A DNA stretch of 64,000 bases. It comes from Karstenula rhodostoma CBS 690.94. Its lineage: Eukaryota > Ascomycota > Dothideomycetes > Pleosporales > Didymosphaeriaceae. A program made the translations under genes and the position numbers. The notes under the pieces are model-generated. The model searched no databases. It was not told the DNA's origin and saw only the letters and a list, made by a program, of their open reading frames with translations. The DNA lies in NCBI GenBank assembly GCA_010093485.1, contig MU001495.1, forward strand, positions 372,001 to 436,000. The letters run 5' to 3'. Position 1 is the stretch's first letter. Each line of letters begins with the position of its first letter. Shown piece after piece: positions 22,550-34,422 of the stretch.

Positions 22550-23030
22550 AGCGAGGCCAGTGCTCTCTACACAGCCCGTAAGCATGCATTGCTCCCATGT
22601 CGGACTGTGCACGTTCTGATTCGCTCAAAGATTCTGGCCGAGCAACATGCAGTGGCTGATCCTTGTCTTCTTTCAGCCTCTCGTACTGTTCACAATTGAA
22701 GAACGCTGAACTTTACGCATGTGACCATAAACTCTGCCACTAAGTATACTCTCTTGTAGTGATGCTCGCTCTCTATCAATCGACACCCATATGTATACTG
22801 GTCAGGTCTATCGATGAGGACAGAGTTGACGCCCAAGCTGTAGCCTTGCGAGACCGGATACGAGCTGTGTAACCGCCAAGCCTTTGACCGGAAACTCCTT
22901 GGTCCCTCTCGGTGGAGGACTGGCTGGCGCCTGCTCCAGGGTTCGTGCGGATAATTATCTACCAGTCGTCCCATCTCCTCCTCACGTTGTTCTTCTTCAC
23001 TTGCGGTTCGCTTGAACACCAGAAAAAAAG

Positions 23031-26000
23031 ATGGCGAACAGCTCGAAAGCAATGCGAATTTCAGAGAAAGACTGGCATTCCCACGAAGCGACTCTCAAAC
23101 GCCTGTATATCACTCAGGGCAAACCTCTTGAGAAAGAGGGTGGGGTTATCGAATACATGAAGAGGCAACACAACTTCTCCGCAAGGTACATCCTCCACTA
23201 TACAATTAAGTGCACAAATTGACTTTAGCAGCAAGTCGCAATATGGGTTACAGTTTAGGAAGTGGAGATGGAGAAAAAAGTTGACAGGGGTGGAGTGGCG
23301 AGAAATCATTCAGTACATCCAAGATAAGAACATCCGCTTTGATCAGGTTTCGATTTTGTTAGACGGAACTGCTCTCTCCGAAGAAAGAATTCGACGAGAA
23401 ACCTTACGATATGGCTCGGCACAGAGTAACGAAGGTCGGATGTCTTCTCAAAATGATTGGTTCTAGGCTAATGCAAAGGAAGGCTCTGCCAGTCTCCCCA
23501 AAGGCATCACGATAAAACCTATCCAAGGACCTTCGATCTTGCACAACCACACCATCTCTGACTCCCCACAAACACAGTTACAGATATATCAGCCTTCCCG
23601 ACAGTCACCTGATCTCAGTTTTGATGTACCCGAATGGTTTTCCCCGACGCCGGTCCACGACAATTTCCCACAACACAACATCCGTACACAAGTGGATGGC
23701 CCCTACTTCTGGATGGATAGTCTCGAGTTGAACAAGCTGCCAGAAGCAATATTCTCAACCCAGCAACTATTCCCGAGAGGTCACAACCTTGCGTTTTCTC
23801 AGTTCTACTCAAAATTCTCCACGATAGAGACGGTTTTCAGCAATCTTTGTATCGTAGACCATTGGAGGAAGATTCTCGCATATCTGATCGCCTCCCTTCT
23901 CAACGGAAGCTCCTCGCCAGGATACCCGACAGCCATACAAGCTTATGCATGGTTGAAGACAATACCGTTCTCTACAGTCGCAAGAATATTGAGAAGTCTG
24001 CCCGAACGAGTTCATGATGCTCTCCGCGAACGCATTTTCATCTCTGCGGTAGAAGAAAATGATGCGACAATAGCGGAGAAGATGCTCAAACTGGGTGTTA
24101 GCCCTCATGACGCAGTCTTTAAGAGCTATAACGGCTTAAAGTTTCCACTTGAATATGCAATGAGGATGGAACATGATTCAGTTGCTAAGGTCATATTTTC
24201 AGAGATGTGCCATGGTGCATCTCAAGTACAGATCAATGAGCACTTCAAGCGATATGTGAAGCTCTGCATTACGCATGATATCTTCACATATGGCAGACAC
24301 AGTAAGATTAAACAGGTGGAGACAATATGCATAGCTCTGAAAGCAGGGGCGCAGCCAATACCCCGATGCATTACTATGGCGGAAGGTGACTTTGATCTCA
24401 CCAAAAGGATACTGGAAACCGGACCCAACACCATTGAAGATTGGCTTCGGGCGGGCTTGATCAAAGTGTGTCTCAGGCAAAGCAATAATCGACTGGATCG
24501 CGAGACGGTCATTACGAAAATCTTCCGATACATTTTCCAAGATCGTTTCGACGAACTAGTAGCGGGAAGTCCGGCGCTCCGGATGACTTTGATCGAGTCG
24601 ATCAAACAAGCCGTGCAATACAAGCATCAATGGGCTATCGAATCAATTCTGCAAGCGTTTCACCGTCTCAACTTCCAGTTGGCTGATCCGGCTAGCCCGG
24701 GAGACATATTCAATGATTCAGTGATAGATGCCTGTCATAGTTTAGACTGGACTCGAGCCGGGCTTCTACTGCTGGATGATTTCCGTAGTCGAATCGCGAC
24801 CGAAGCCGGAAAAGACCATCGGAAACCGGAAAAGGATTATACATTACTTGAGGAACTCTTGAACGCAGTGCAGCAGGACAACCAAGACTGTGTATGCAAA
24901 ATCCTGGAGGACCAGATATTCTGTCGTTTTCTCAACGATCAGGATGCATATCCATATATTACTTCAGCCGTTGAGTTCGAGAGACGGGGTTTACGTGGGC
25001 TAGCTGACGTCCTAAACTTTGCCACTGATCAGATGGCCGTCATGATCGTTCAGATATTGCAAGTTTCATCCAAACATGATCGCGGAATATTGTACCTATT
25101 GGAGTCCGGTCGGACTGCAGCAGTCAGTGCTTTGCTCAAAGGAAACCCACTGTGGAATGAAGCACTGATGGCTGCCAAAGACATCAACGATTTCAGCCTA
25201 CTCGAAGACGCCGTGTATTCGCATCTAGAAGGCCCACTGTACATAATGATGTGCAAAAAATCCGCAAGGAAGATCCATCAACAACTGTCTTTGAGGTCTC
25301 TCGCTTACCATGCTACTGAGACGGACGATCAAGCTCTCTACGACTGGCTTCTAGAATCTGAGATGGACTTGGAGGAGTTCATTTGTGAGATTGATACTCA
25401 ACGAAAAATCTCATGTTTAACAAAACGAACCGAGCTGGGAGGGAGATCTTCTTACAAGCCGAAACCTGACTACCACGCGATTAAAATCATATTGCCTTCC
25501 CTACTGGCGGTGGCGGCCAACAAAGATAGTTCTCTGATACTAGGTTTGCTTATTTCGAGTGGCGCCGATTGCAGAGATTCAGGGGCTTTATCCTGGACAG
25601 TGAGACAGAAAATGGGCTTTGACAAGATTGAAACGCTGCTCGAGATAGCAAAAAGAGAAGTGTGCCGCCACAGAAAGGCTTACGGATCTGCCGCCCTTCG
25701 TGAGGCAATAAGACAACATGACTATCACCTTGTTAACATACTCCTCGAAAATAAGGTAGCCACTGATGTGGTAGAGACCTCAAGTCACGACTGGATACAT
25801 GGGATTCAAGAGTTGAGTCCTATGGGCGAGGCAATAATTTTGGGTAATTCCAATATGGTCAAGCTACTCTTGCAGAAAGGTGCAAATTCCAATGCGCTAG
25901 TAGCATACGACGGCTTCAAAGAGCAGAAGCGCAAGAACAGTGTTTTGTTACGTCTATCCCCACTACTAGCCGCCATCGAAAAGGGAAACCTCGAGATCGT

Positions 26001-26514
26001 CGGATCACTACTGGAACATGGTGCGGAAATGGAATACACGCGGAAATTGGGACTTCTTCGGACGCCGTTGCAAAGAGCCTCTGAAAATGGTAATCTCGAC
26101 ATTGTACGATATCTTGTCGACAAGGGAGCTCAAATCGATACACCACCGGTACGCTCCGGTGCCACGGCCTTGCAACTGGCTGCCTTGAAAGGTCACGTTG
26201 ACATAGTGGCGTATTTGATCAGCAAAGGTGCCAATGTGAACTACCCACCAGCTCAAGGGGACGGGCGCACAGCGTTCGAAGCAGCGGCAGAATGGGGTCG
26301 CTTTGACACAATGTCTCTTCTGATGAAGCACTACGTTGATCTTGATCAAGAGTTTGGGGATCCGCCTCGAAGCCAGTATGAACGAGCCAGGTCATTTGCT
26401 GAGAAGAATGGCCAGATGGCTTCAAAGCGATTTGTCGAAGATCTCCGGAAGAAGCCACTTGCATCCATCTCAGAGGATTACCTTTTAACCTGGATGGATT
26501 TCTCACCAAGCTAA
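23031..26514 (+). CDS. Clr5-domain / ankyrin-repeat protein
   Basis: Three exons: 23031-23185, 23229-23425 and probably 23483-26514 (intron two boundaries chosen to remove an in-frame TAG at 23464 and keep phase; about 1127 residues). Residues 10-60 match the Clr5 domain: ISEKDWHSHEATLKRLYITQ, the GKPL motif, a short helix, then YGLQFRKWRWRKKLTGVEW. Clr5 is a DNA-binding-like domain named after fission yeast silencing factor clr5. The middle is helical and degenerate. The last 300 residues hold clear ankyrin repeats, for example GNLDIVRYLVDKGAQID and GHVDIVAYLISKGANVN. Such fusions are a large expanding family in Pezizomycotina, possibly nuclear. Function of this member unknown. The exact second intron is uncertain. 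Confidence 0.8.
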
Positions 26515-26825
26515 GGGGTGATTGACAAACAATCCCGCACCTTTGTCTACCACCCGCCCAGACCAAAATCACCGTCAGCGTACTTATGTTTCCACCTACA
26601 CATTATTTACATCTCCCTGTTTTTCTCGTGTGACTATAGGGCACGGAAAGAGAGACTTCCTGTCCGCTGACTTACATGAATATGGTCGACGACCAGGGAT
26701 CTTCGCGGTTGTGTTCTTTTTCGGTTCATCATTGTGTGGTTTTGTCAGGATTATGTTCGACTCAGAAGGGGAGATTTAGGGAAGAGAGACCTTCGTAGTC
26801 AGGTTTGAATATACTCCTACCTTTT

Positions 26826-27129
26826 TGTTGGGAATTCATACGCACCTTCGCTACTTGCGGAGGGCAGTGTATCTTGATGATTGTTGTAGAGTCGATCGTG
26901 ATGAGCGAGACCGCAGCGCCTCCTCCATTTATATACTACGTCTGTGATTTATCTCGCTCTGTTAGCCCTTAGATCTATTCTATTCTATAGTAGTTAAGTA
27001 TTAAGATAGTTAAGGCAACAATAATCCTAGAGCTATAGTCACACGTAACTTAGCCTACTAATTACCCTAACTCTCCCTCCTCCTCGCGGGCGCCTCCCTA
27101 TTGTCTTTCACGACTCCGGGATCCCCACA
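26826..27129 (-). mobile_element. LTR-like repeat, copy A (solo, RIP-mutated)
   Basis: On the minus strand it begins TGTGGGGATCCC (at 27129) and may end TTCCCAACA (at 26826), giving short inverted termini TGTGGGGA/TCCCAACA as in retrotransposon LTRs. A TATATAAAT box lies three quarters of the way along. It aligns over about 200 bp with copy C at 47.05 kb; differences are mainly C-to-T and G-to-A, many at CpA/TpG. No matching target-site duplication was found, so the outer limits and LTR identity are tentative. The repeat relationship itself is certain. Confidence 0.65.
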
Positions 27130-27317
27130 TGTAGTTGGTGCACAGTGCCCGCGCGCTTACAACTGAGCACTCGCGCGAGGTTTCGAACGGTAAACACCAC
27201 AAGACGAATATGGGCACTCCATCGACAAATACTAGGAAGCGCAGATATGCGTTACAGAGTTGCGGCGGCTATTTTCAGCTGCATGTATAGAACGAGGTCT
27301 GGGCAAGGCATGGTTGA

Positions 27318-27440
27318 CATGTGGGGATCCCGGAGTCGTGGAAGACAATAGGGAGGCGCCCGCGAGGAGGAGGGAGTGTTGGGGTGATCGGTGGGGTGAG
27401 TCACGTGTGACCGTGGCTCTGGGATTATCGTCGCCTCAAC
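27318..27440 (+). mobile_element. LTR-like repeat, copy B (truncated, 123 bp)
   Basis: Same family as copies A and C, starting CATGTGGGGATCC and stopping after GTCGCCTCAAC. It is flanked by exact 14-bp direct repeats CAAGGCATGGTTGA at 27304-27317 and 27441-27454. It keeps the un-RIPed G/C-rich version of the sequence. Confidence 0.75.
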
Positions 27441-27781
27441 CAAGGCATGGTTGAAAGACGCAAATACGAGCCACAACGCATTTCAGCAAGCGGAAAGTCA
27501 TTCGACGACCCTTGGGATTATTTTCTACCATCTTCGACTTACTATCGGTGCCATGGCTCGTACTGTCAAAAGCCAGTCGAATAGGCAGGAAATTTCGATA
27601 CAATCACGCGAGAGAGCTCTGTAAGGCGATGCAGGAAGATTCTAGAAGGCAAACACGAGAGATTATCGAGCTTTGATTCATAAAAGAGTATTCGCGACGC
27701 ATGCCACAGCCAGCTGCGCCCAATCCCTTAAGCTCTCAACACGTCGAATTCAAGCCAGTTGCAGAAGATGGCATTTCGCGC

Positions 27782-29028
27782 TCATGCGAAAATGTAGCAA
27801 GGAATGCCGTACTAGAACTAATCAGCAACGCTTCGAACACACACAAAACAACCAGCACTTACATTGGTCGGTACGTTGAACTTCAGGTTGATGTTCAAGT
27901 CGGAGATCTTCTGGATTTCGTCGTCGCCCAAGTCAAAGTTCACCACATCCAAGTTCTGTGCCAGCCTCTTCGGGTGGTTGCTCTTGGGGATGACAGCCAG
28001 GCCGCGCTGTGTCGACCACCTCAACAGAACCTGCGCCGCAGTCTTGCCATGCTTCTCTGCGATGCCAGTGATCAGGCTGTGCGACAAAAGCTGCTGCGTA
28101 TCCGCCGCAACCTTCATGTCGCACTCAATGAACGACGACGGCCCAAACGACGAGTACGCTGTGATGGCGATGCCGCGCTCCTTGGCAAGCTTCACAAGGT
28201 TCTCTTGCGTGAAGTATGGGTGGTGCTCAATCTGCAACACTGCTGGGGTGATCTCGGCATATGTGAAGAGATCGAGGAGCAGTGCGCCGGTGTAGTTGCT
28301 GATTCCCACGCTCTTGGCCAGTCCCTTCTTCTTTAGCTGCTCGATGGCCTTCCATGTGCTCTCCAGACTCGCCTTGCTGTACTCGATCTTGGTGCCTGCA
28401 TCGTCGACATACCAGCCGGGAGGGTAGCGTACTTCGGGCGCAACGTATTTGATAGCGACGGGGAAGTGGATGAGGTAGAGGTCGAAGTAGTCAATGCCCC
28501 AGTCCGCGAGCTGCTTGCGGGTGATGGGCTCGACCTGCTCGGCGTCGTGGAAGGAGTTCCACAGTTTCGAGGTGATGAAGAGGTCCTCGCGCTTTACGAT
28601 GCCCTCCTTGATAGCGCGGGCGATACCCTGGCCGGATTCGACTTCGTTGCCGTAATCTATTGAAAGACGTCAGCGATCAGTTCAGTTTAGCTCACACAGC
28701 AGAAGTGAGGCCTTCGTGTGCAGGGATCCGCTCCATCGGAATTTCGGCGCTGGAATCCGACCTCATCTACATCCAACTACCTGCGGGTGAACAGACACCG
28801 AATCTTTGCTGTTCCTTCCGCTGGACTGTCTTGCTCCAGGATACAATGGTGGGACTCTTCAGAAACTATAGATTCTCACATACCGCAAGCACCATCAAAC
28901 AGCCGATATCCGACCTTGATAGCCTCGTATACCTGATCGGCACAGGTCGCGTTGTCTACCTTCCACAACCCGAAGCCCACCTGAGGCATCTTGTTGCCAT
29001 CGTTGAGTTTGATACTCGGAGTAGACAT
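27782..29028 (-). CDS. xyl1: NAD(P)H-dependent D-xylose reductase (aldo-keto reductase)
   Basis: Reduces D-xylose to xylitol, the first step of fungal pentose catabolism, in the cytosol. Three exons: 29028-28884, 28656-27863 and 27811-27782; introns of 227 and 51 nt; 322 residues, the normal length. The AKR tetrad is visible: Asp45 and Tyr50 (FDGACDYGNE), Lys79 (ITSKLWN), His112 (LYLIHFP). The coenzyme motif [14 protein letters not shown] near the C-terminus corresponds to the IPKS-x(4)-R 2'-phosphate site seen in xylose reductases. The C-terminal YGIPCYIFA comes from a 30-nt last exon and resembles the family ending PIFA. ATG at 29028 starts [11 protein letters not shown]. Other AKR2 substrates are possible. 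The 227-nt first intron is long for this window. Confidence 0.92.
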
Positions 29029-30263
29029 TTTGAAGTTGTTCAACAAAGTGTAAATAAAGAATGGGAAAAAATGCCGACGAAACGTCTGAAGCCTGACAGC
29101 ACTGGAAGCAGCAGCGGCTCGATCTTATATACGCCAAACCGAGCTTCCCTGGACATGAGGACCCACGGCAGGTTGTGTCTGTATTCGCGTCCTCGCGTAA
29201 CGCGCGAGTCCCGCGAGATAGACGACCCTGCATCCGCGACCGGTACATCGGCGACGATGGACCAGTGACGCCACGGCTTCACATTCTGCCACCGACTCTT
29301 ATTCACGCATAACCAAGGGTTCGGGATGAGGCTTCGCGTGCAGCCATTTGCTGCGCATCAGCTGCGTGCGTAGGAGGGCGGATTCGCACATCCCACTTGA
29401 CGTCCCGCGGAACTTCATGCAGTGAGGCTTGGATTAGCGCCCGCACGCGGCTCCCTGGATAATAGCCATGCCGCCTGATCTCTCCGGTCATTTTCTAGAG
29501 GAAAGAATGCTGATTAGCTGGGATGTAGGAGCCGCCGTATGGCGTGGGATGGTTGATTTGCAGGCGGTTGGTACGGTGGCAGAGGGGCATGGTGGGGTTC
29601 TGGCGCGGTATCGCCTGCGCGTGCCTCATCGTTCCTTGCCAGGCGGGTAAAAGGACTTGAGGCACCGGATAAATCGACACAGAACACGCGTGCCTTGCGG
29701 TACCACGGTCAAAGGATGGGAGATGCCGCCTGGCACGCGTCTATGGGTCTGGAATTGGTAGGTGGGGGAGGGGTAACTTCGAAGCGCTCGGGGCCGGATT
29801 TGAAGAGGTACGGCGTGAAAGTAACTTAGATGAACACAACGATTCGACTTTCGCGTCCATTGCGATGCTTCTCATCCACCTTATCGGATTGATTGAGAAC
29901 CAAAGCTGCCAAATTGTGAGTTGGTCACGATGCCAGATGCCATCGCACGTGGTGCATCTCGCAGGCATGGTATATGTGCTGAGACGTCAGGCAGATCATA
30001 ACAGAACTGTTATTACATTATTTCAGATTGCGCGACGAACGACTGAGGATTTGTGAGACTGGGCACAGCTTGCAGCGGGCAACACATCGCTCAGGTCGCT
30101 GCACGCAAGATCACCAACCATATTACATTCTTATCCGGTCGAAAGGTGCACGCAAATATCAATCGAGAACATATCGAGCTGACCAAGCTTACATATCATT
30201 TCATTCGTAGGACCGTGAGTCCTTTCTAATGGCCGATTCTGTTCCTTTTCTCCGACGACGCGG
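29029..30263. other. Intergenic, xylose reductase promoter
   Basis: 1.23 kb. Contains the xyl1 promoter; no genes recognised. Two tandem minus-strand oxidoreductase genes flank it. Confidence 0.4.
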
Positions 30264-31331
30264 TTAGTCCGTCAACTCAGTGACCAGCTTTCCTTGGTTG
30301 CCACCCTCAAACAGCAGGGTCCACGTCTTGGGTATATCATCAAACTTCGTTGGCACAATAGTCTCTCCCTGCTTCTCAATCTTAATCTTCTTCTCCTTGA
30401 CCGCATTTCTGACAGCATCAACCATCTTCTGTCCATTGCCATCGCGGTACGCGTCCATCACGATGAATCCCTTGAGTTCAATACGGTTTGCAATAACCTC
30501 GAACCAGTTCTTCAAGTTTGTTGACTCAGGGTCGTTGTAGGTGGCAATGGAGCCGCAGACAGCCACGCGGCCGTAGCGCTGGATGCGCTTTAGCATCGTA
30601 TCGAGGATGTGGCCACCAACATTGTCGAAGTAAACATCAGCATATCCCTCCGTCGCCTTGATAAGCTTTTCCTCGAAATCGGCCGCCTTGTAATCAACGC
30701 AGACATCAGCGCCAAGATTTTCAACCCACTCGCACTTCTTCGCGCCGCCAGCAATACCGATAACCCGCTTGCAGCCCAGTACGTGCTTTGCGATCTGCAC
30801 GGCCATGCTACCGGTGGAACCAGCAGCACCGCTGATGACCACAGTGTCCTCTGCCTTTGCCTCTGCGACCTTGACCAAACCGTAGTACGCGGTGAGTCCA
30901 GGACCGCCCAGGGCGCCAATGAAGTGCGTAGCCTTGATGCCCGCCTCCTTATCTTCCTGGATCGGATTGACCTCTTTCGCTTCGAGCACCCTGTAGTCTG
31001 TCCAGTTGGCCATGTACGATACAAGTTGGCCTTCCTTCAGGTTCTCCGCCTTCGATTGTACGATCTCGCCGATTCCGTAGGAGCGCATAACGTCACCTTG
31101 ACGGACCGGGGAAACGTAGAGACGCTCGGCGAGGACGCCGTCTTGGATCCAGCCTCTCTGTGCGGGGTCGTTGGAGAGGTACTTGAGCTTGACGAGGACT
31201 TGTCCGTCATTGATAGAGGGTGTGTCGATGGTCTGGAGCTTGAAGGTTGCATCGTCTCCGCTCAGGGAAACGTTCGTCTTCGGCGCTTTGCTGACGATCC
31301 ATTGACGTGTTTGTTTCGGGATGGACGACAT
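30264..31331 (-). CDS. MDR-family zinc-independent NADP-dependent alkenal/one oxidoreductase
   Basis: Single exon, 355 residues. Medium-chain dehydrogenase/reductase of the leukotriene B4 12-hydroxydehydrogenase (PTGR1/curcumin reductase) type, reducing alpha,beta-unsaturated aldehydes and ketones with NADPH. Signature parts: LKYLSNDPAQRGWIQD near residues 49-64, PGLTAYYGL at 144-152, the Rossmann turn SGAAGSTGSMAVQIAK at 167-182, and YFDNVGGHILDTML. No catalytic zinc ligands are present, as expected for this subfamily. Cytosolic. In-tandem position beside xyl1 is probably coincidental, although both reduce carbonyl-type substrates. Physiological substrate unknown. Confidence 0.9.
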   Translation of the reverse strand: MSSIPKQTRQWIVSKAPKTNVSLSGDDATFKLQTIDTPSINDGQVLVKLKYLSNDPAQRGWIQDGVLAERLYVSPVRQGDVMRSYGIGEIVQSKAENLKEGQLVSYMANWTDYRVLEAKEVNPIQEDKEAGIKATHFIGALGGPGLTAYYGLVKVAEAKAEDTVVISGAAGSTGSMAVQIAKHVLGCKRVIGIAGGAKKCEWVENLGADVCVDYKAADFEEKLIKATEGYADVYFDNVGGHILDTMLKRIQRYGRVAVCGSIATYNDPESTNLKNWFEVIANRIELKGFIVMDAYRDGNGQKMVDAVRNAVKEKKIKIEKQGETIVPTKFDDIPKTWTLLFEGGNQGKLVTELTD

Positions 31332-32077
31332 TGTGGTAATAGTTTAGGTGAAGTAGCCACAGCGGTGGGGAAGAGCAAAATACGCTGAGTTAATGTGACG
31401 TGGGGGTCTTTAAGTGTCTAGAAAACAGAAGGCTCTACCGGCGACTAAGTATATATGGAATCGTCACAGCTAGGAGGGATCTCCGCTCTTCGCCGCCTGT
31501 TGATTTTGAAGCAAGTAATCAGAAAAAGCTGTACGGCGATAAAGTCAACATGAGGGTCCACCCACAGGAATTATCCTCGGCTAGCCACGCAATTTATCGC
31601 CTACAATGACGTCGGCCACGAAGTCGGCCACGACTAGGAACGGCCCGCATCGGACGATAAGCTATGATGCGCCATAACAAGAGTCGAGACGGGGCGAAAG
31701 CTGCGGATGCTGGTAGCCGCAGCAAAAATAGCTGTGGTTGAGGTGACGAGAGGGCGGGGATGCTGGCCTGGGGCGCCGAGGTTCATGACTCGTGTTCCCC
31801 AAGTCGATCCCAGAGTGAATATCGTTCTCTGTTGTATAAACATTTCATTTAGGCCAATTCACCGTGAGATACTGATGGCCGACTCGAATTTTCTCACGTC
31901 CTTATTCTCACCACGAAAGCAACCTCTATCCCGGTATGACTTGTGCACGCAGTTGCAACCTTCCACGGACGCAGTAGGACGCTTCCATCGGTCAAAATCG
32001 GCGTCGCTCGAACAGCACATTTGCTCTTGCTCTGCAGTCTCTGCAGGCTGTTGCGATGCAACCTCCCCTAGTCCTTG
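31332..32077. other. Intergenic
   Basis: 746 bp. The promoter of the MDR gene is expected next to 31331. A short direct repeat GTCGGCCACGA occurs twice near 31610-31632. No gene seen. Confidence 0.4.
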
Positions 32078-32906
32078 CTACGTAGCTTCCTCCTGTGCTT
32101 CCATTACAGCATCGTCAGGCTGCTTCTCCACACCAGCATCGTCCTGTGTCCCGTGGTTCGGCCTGTATTTCCGGTCATGGATCGCAAGTAGCTCGTCTTC
32201 CAGCTTCTCCTTCTCTCTGGGACAATCGCGGGTGGCCATGATGGCGTTGTACCTGCCTCGCAAATACAAGGTCAGTGTAAGTCCACGATACCATAAAACA
32301 TGTACTTCACAGATGCCCCCGGTCTTCTTCTCAAGGACTGCGTCTCACACCTAAGACTAGCATCTGGGGTTAACCTACGCTACATCTTGTCAGCAACCAA
32401 TCACCTTCCCCAAGAAGTCATGACCCACCATAGAAAGTAGCCCAGCTTCCATTCTTCAACTCTACTGGTCCCTTGTCCATTTGCTTAAGCCTTTGCTCAC
32501 TGTACGCCCCCACCTTGTATTCTTGCACCTGCCAACCCTTGTCGCTCAAGTGGTGGTTCCAGCTAAACTCCGCAGCTAGCTTCGCTAGGTCCGAGTCGTT
32601 GGTGTATCCTACTTGAGAGCCCTCATGGATTGAAACATACCCTGGACAATTGTGCGGGAGGCTGTCGTAGTGGATACGGTAGATCGAGTTGGGAGACGAG
32701 GTTGTTGCACGCCTTGTAGCGGCCATGGCTTGGGGCTGATTTGCTTCCATAGGATCGTCAAACTGGGCGTTGGACTCGGTGGGGTGCCTTGATCCGCGAG
32801 CCCTGCGCTTATGGCGAGTGAAATCTGTGTCGACGTGACGCTCCATGCTAGATTTATCCTCGGCGAAGGCGAACTGACTGGGTGGCCGGGAACGGGAACG
32901 CTTCAT
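32078..32906 (-). CDS. Small hypothetical fungal protein
   Basis: Two exons, 32906-32429 and 32256-32078, joined across a 172-nt intron (GTGGGT donor, GCGAG acceptor), giving 218 residues. N-terminus MKRSRSRPPSQ is basic and disordered; the middle (IYRIHYDSLPHNCPGY, SDLAKLAAEFSWNHHL, LKNGSWATFYG) looks folded; the C-terminal exon reads NAIMATRDCPREKEKLEDEL then LLAIHDRKYRPNHG, a charged helix. No known domain. The second exon is supported by exact phase agreement and protein-like composition. Function unknown. Confidence 0.5.
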
Positions 32907-33204
32907 GTCCTTGTTCGTCGACAACTGTTTTCATGGAAGTGGGAGAGACGCCGACTTATGAGCGTCGGAGTGGACTGGCAAACCGCTAGCAAACGGTTCC
33001 GTGGTTTGGGTTCGTGTGAAACTTGGTACTGCTGTTTGTTGCTGGGTGAGCCCCACTTCACCCAGGCACCCGCACCTGTTGGGAAAGTCACATATCTACT
33101 CGTAGCACGTTCAATGAGATTCTTGCCTCAATGGGGTTTTTACATTTTGGGAATAAATTCAAGGAAATTCTCGCCAACACAACTATACTAAGCTATCAGA
33201 AGGT

Positions 33205-33802
33205 TCACTTCCCTCCAACGTCCATCTCCTCAAGCTCCACTCTCGGTCCGCCCTTCCTTCCTGGCCTCAGCCATACCTGATCCCTCATAGCCTCGATCTG
33301 CGCATCCTTACCCGCCCACCCTACCATGACTTTCTTCACGAGTTCCAAGATGCTTTGCGATATCGCTGTCGTGGGTTCGGAGTCCCAACTGTTGTTGCCC
33401 TCAGTGCCGCAGATAAAGTAGGTTGCATCCGACGGCTCAGCAGAAAAGGGCGTTTTGCGGCGCGGGACACTGTATATCACGGGGTCGCTGTCTAAATCGT
33501 GATGCGGGATGTTGGCGGGGGCGGTGTGATGCGGACGAGGAGGGTTTGGCCGCGCGGGTGGCGAACATGTTTTCGTCGCAGAGCTTGGAGGCGCCGAGGC
33601 CGGTGCAGTTGAACACGAGTTCAGCGTCTTTTCGGTCAAGATGGATAAGAGCTGCGGATATGCTGTTTGCAAAAGAGGTTAACTCTGGCAGTGATGCGGT
33701 GTTCGTCTCTGCGCCGAGGGACTTTACGTACGTGGCGATCGGTATGTAAGGTTTGCGTCCCTGTGGTACAGACATCCTCTTTATGGCACACCCCTCCTCC
33801 AA
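33205..33802 (-). pseudogene. D-amino-acid oxidase, 3' relic with frameshifts
   Basis: Minus-strand reading gives LVFNCTGLGASKL then MFATR in one frame (to about 33560), a shift into QTLLVRITPPPPTS, and a further shift into VIYSVPRRKTPFSA and ending RPGRKGGPRVELEEM. These match the C-terminal half of FAD-dependent D-amino-acid oxidases (the NCTGLGA loop, TRGQT strand and the RPGRKGG-RVE motif), family knowledge. Between the TR and QT elements there appear to be two extra bases. The N-terminal FAD-binding GxGxxG half is absent. Thus a decayed peroxisomal flavoenzyme gene. Sequencing errors could explain the shifts but not the missing N-terminus. Confidence 0.65.
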
Positions 33803-33812
33803 TTATGTTGAT

Positions 33813-34340
33813 CTATCTTCCAACGTCATCAAATCCCTCCACTAGGACCACAGGGCCCTTGTAAGCCTTGCTTGCTCGAACTACATAGTCCACAAGAAAT
33901 AACACCGCCACGAAGACGAATATTAGGACAGCCCAATTGAAATCTTCCAATGCAAATGGCGTTGCGTTTGGCCAGAAACACCAGAAGAAGGCGTGCGTGG
34001 CGTAAAGAAGCCCCACGCTATTCACAAGAACACCGAATCGGCCAAGCGACCACCTGCAGCGCGGGAGTAGCTCAGGATGGTAGATGCGACGGTACAGCAC
34101 AGCGCCAATGCTGAACATGCAGGTGATCATAAGCGAAACCACATTGAGCGAAATTTCTATCTGCGTATCAGCTGACCTTTCTCCCCAAGATAGAATGCGA
34201 CGTTGACGTACTGGCGTTAAAGGCTGCGTTGGATCCGATGTTGATCAGAGACAGCAGAACAGTGAAGACGCTAATGCATCTGCTTCTCGCGCCCACAGGA
34301 CCGATTCCATCGCCATGTTCAAATTTTTGTAAGCGACGAA
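33813..34340 (-). pseudogene. Amino-acid/choline-type permease (APC family), 3' relic
   Basis: Minus-strand exons reading VLLSLINIGSNAAFNA, an intron (GTACGT donor near 34210), then ISLNVVSLMITCMFSIGAVL, the loop YRRIYHPELLPRCRWSLGRF, further helices, and YKGPVVLVEG near the stop at 33813. This is the C-terminal third of fungal APC permeases (Hnm1/GABA-permease-like). Sequence upstream of about 34340 carries no permease helices, so roughly 350 N-terminal residues are missing. The remaining part is clean in frame, implying truncation rather than long decay. It lies 10 bp from the D-amino-acid oxidase relic. Confidence 0.65.
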
Positions 34341-34422
34341 GACTCTGGGTACTGTTTCCTAGACTGCCACCTTGTTCTTCGTCTGGGTGTGCTTTATAAC
34401 AGGAAGGCTGTTAGGTGTAACT

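Larger units (their letters stand above)
20756..23030. other. Gene-poor interval (2.3 kb) with hairpin and repeats
   Basis: No gene supported. It contains a perfect 18-bp-stem hairpin (21849-21888) and a 16-bp tandem repeat (22488-22549), both listed separately, and the promoter of the Clr5-ankyrin gene. Confidence 0.45.
26515..27781. other. Repeat-bearing intergenic region
   Basis: 1.27 kb between the ankyrin gene and xylose reductase. No genes. It holds two oppositely oriented copies of an LTR-like repeat (listed separately), about 190 bp apart. Confidence 0.6.

Noticed and set aside
27782..31331. Xylose reductase and MDR oxidoreductase as a metabolic gene cluster
   Set aside because: Two housekeeping-type reductases 1.2 kb apart with no synthase, transporter or regulator nearby; adjacency alone is not evidence.
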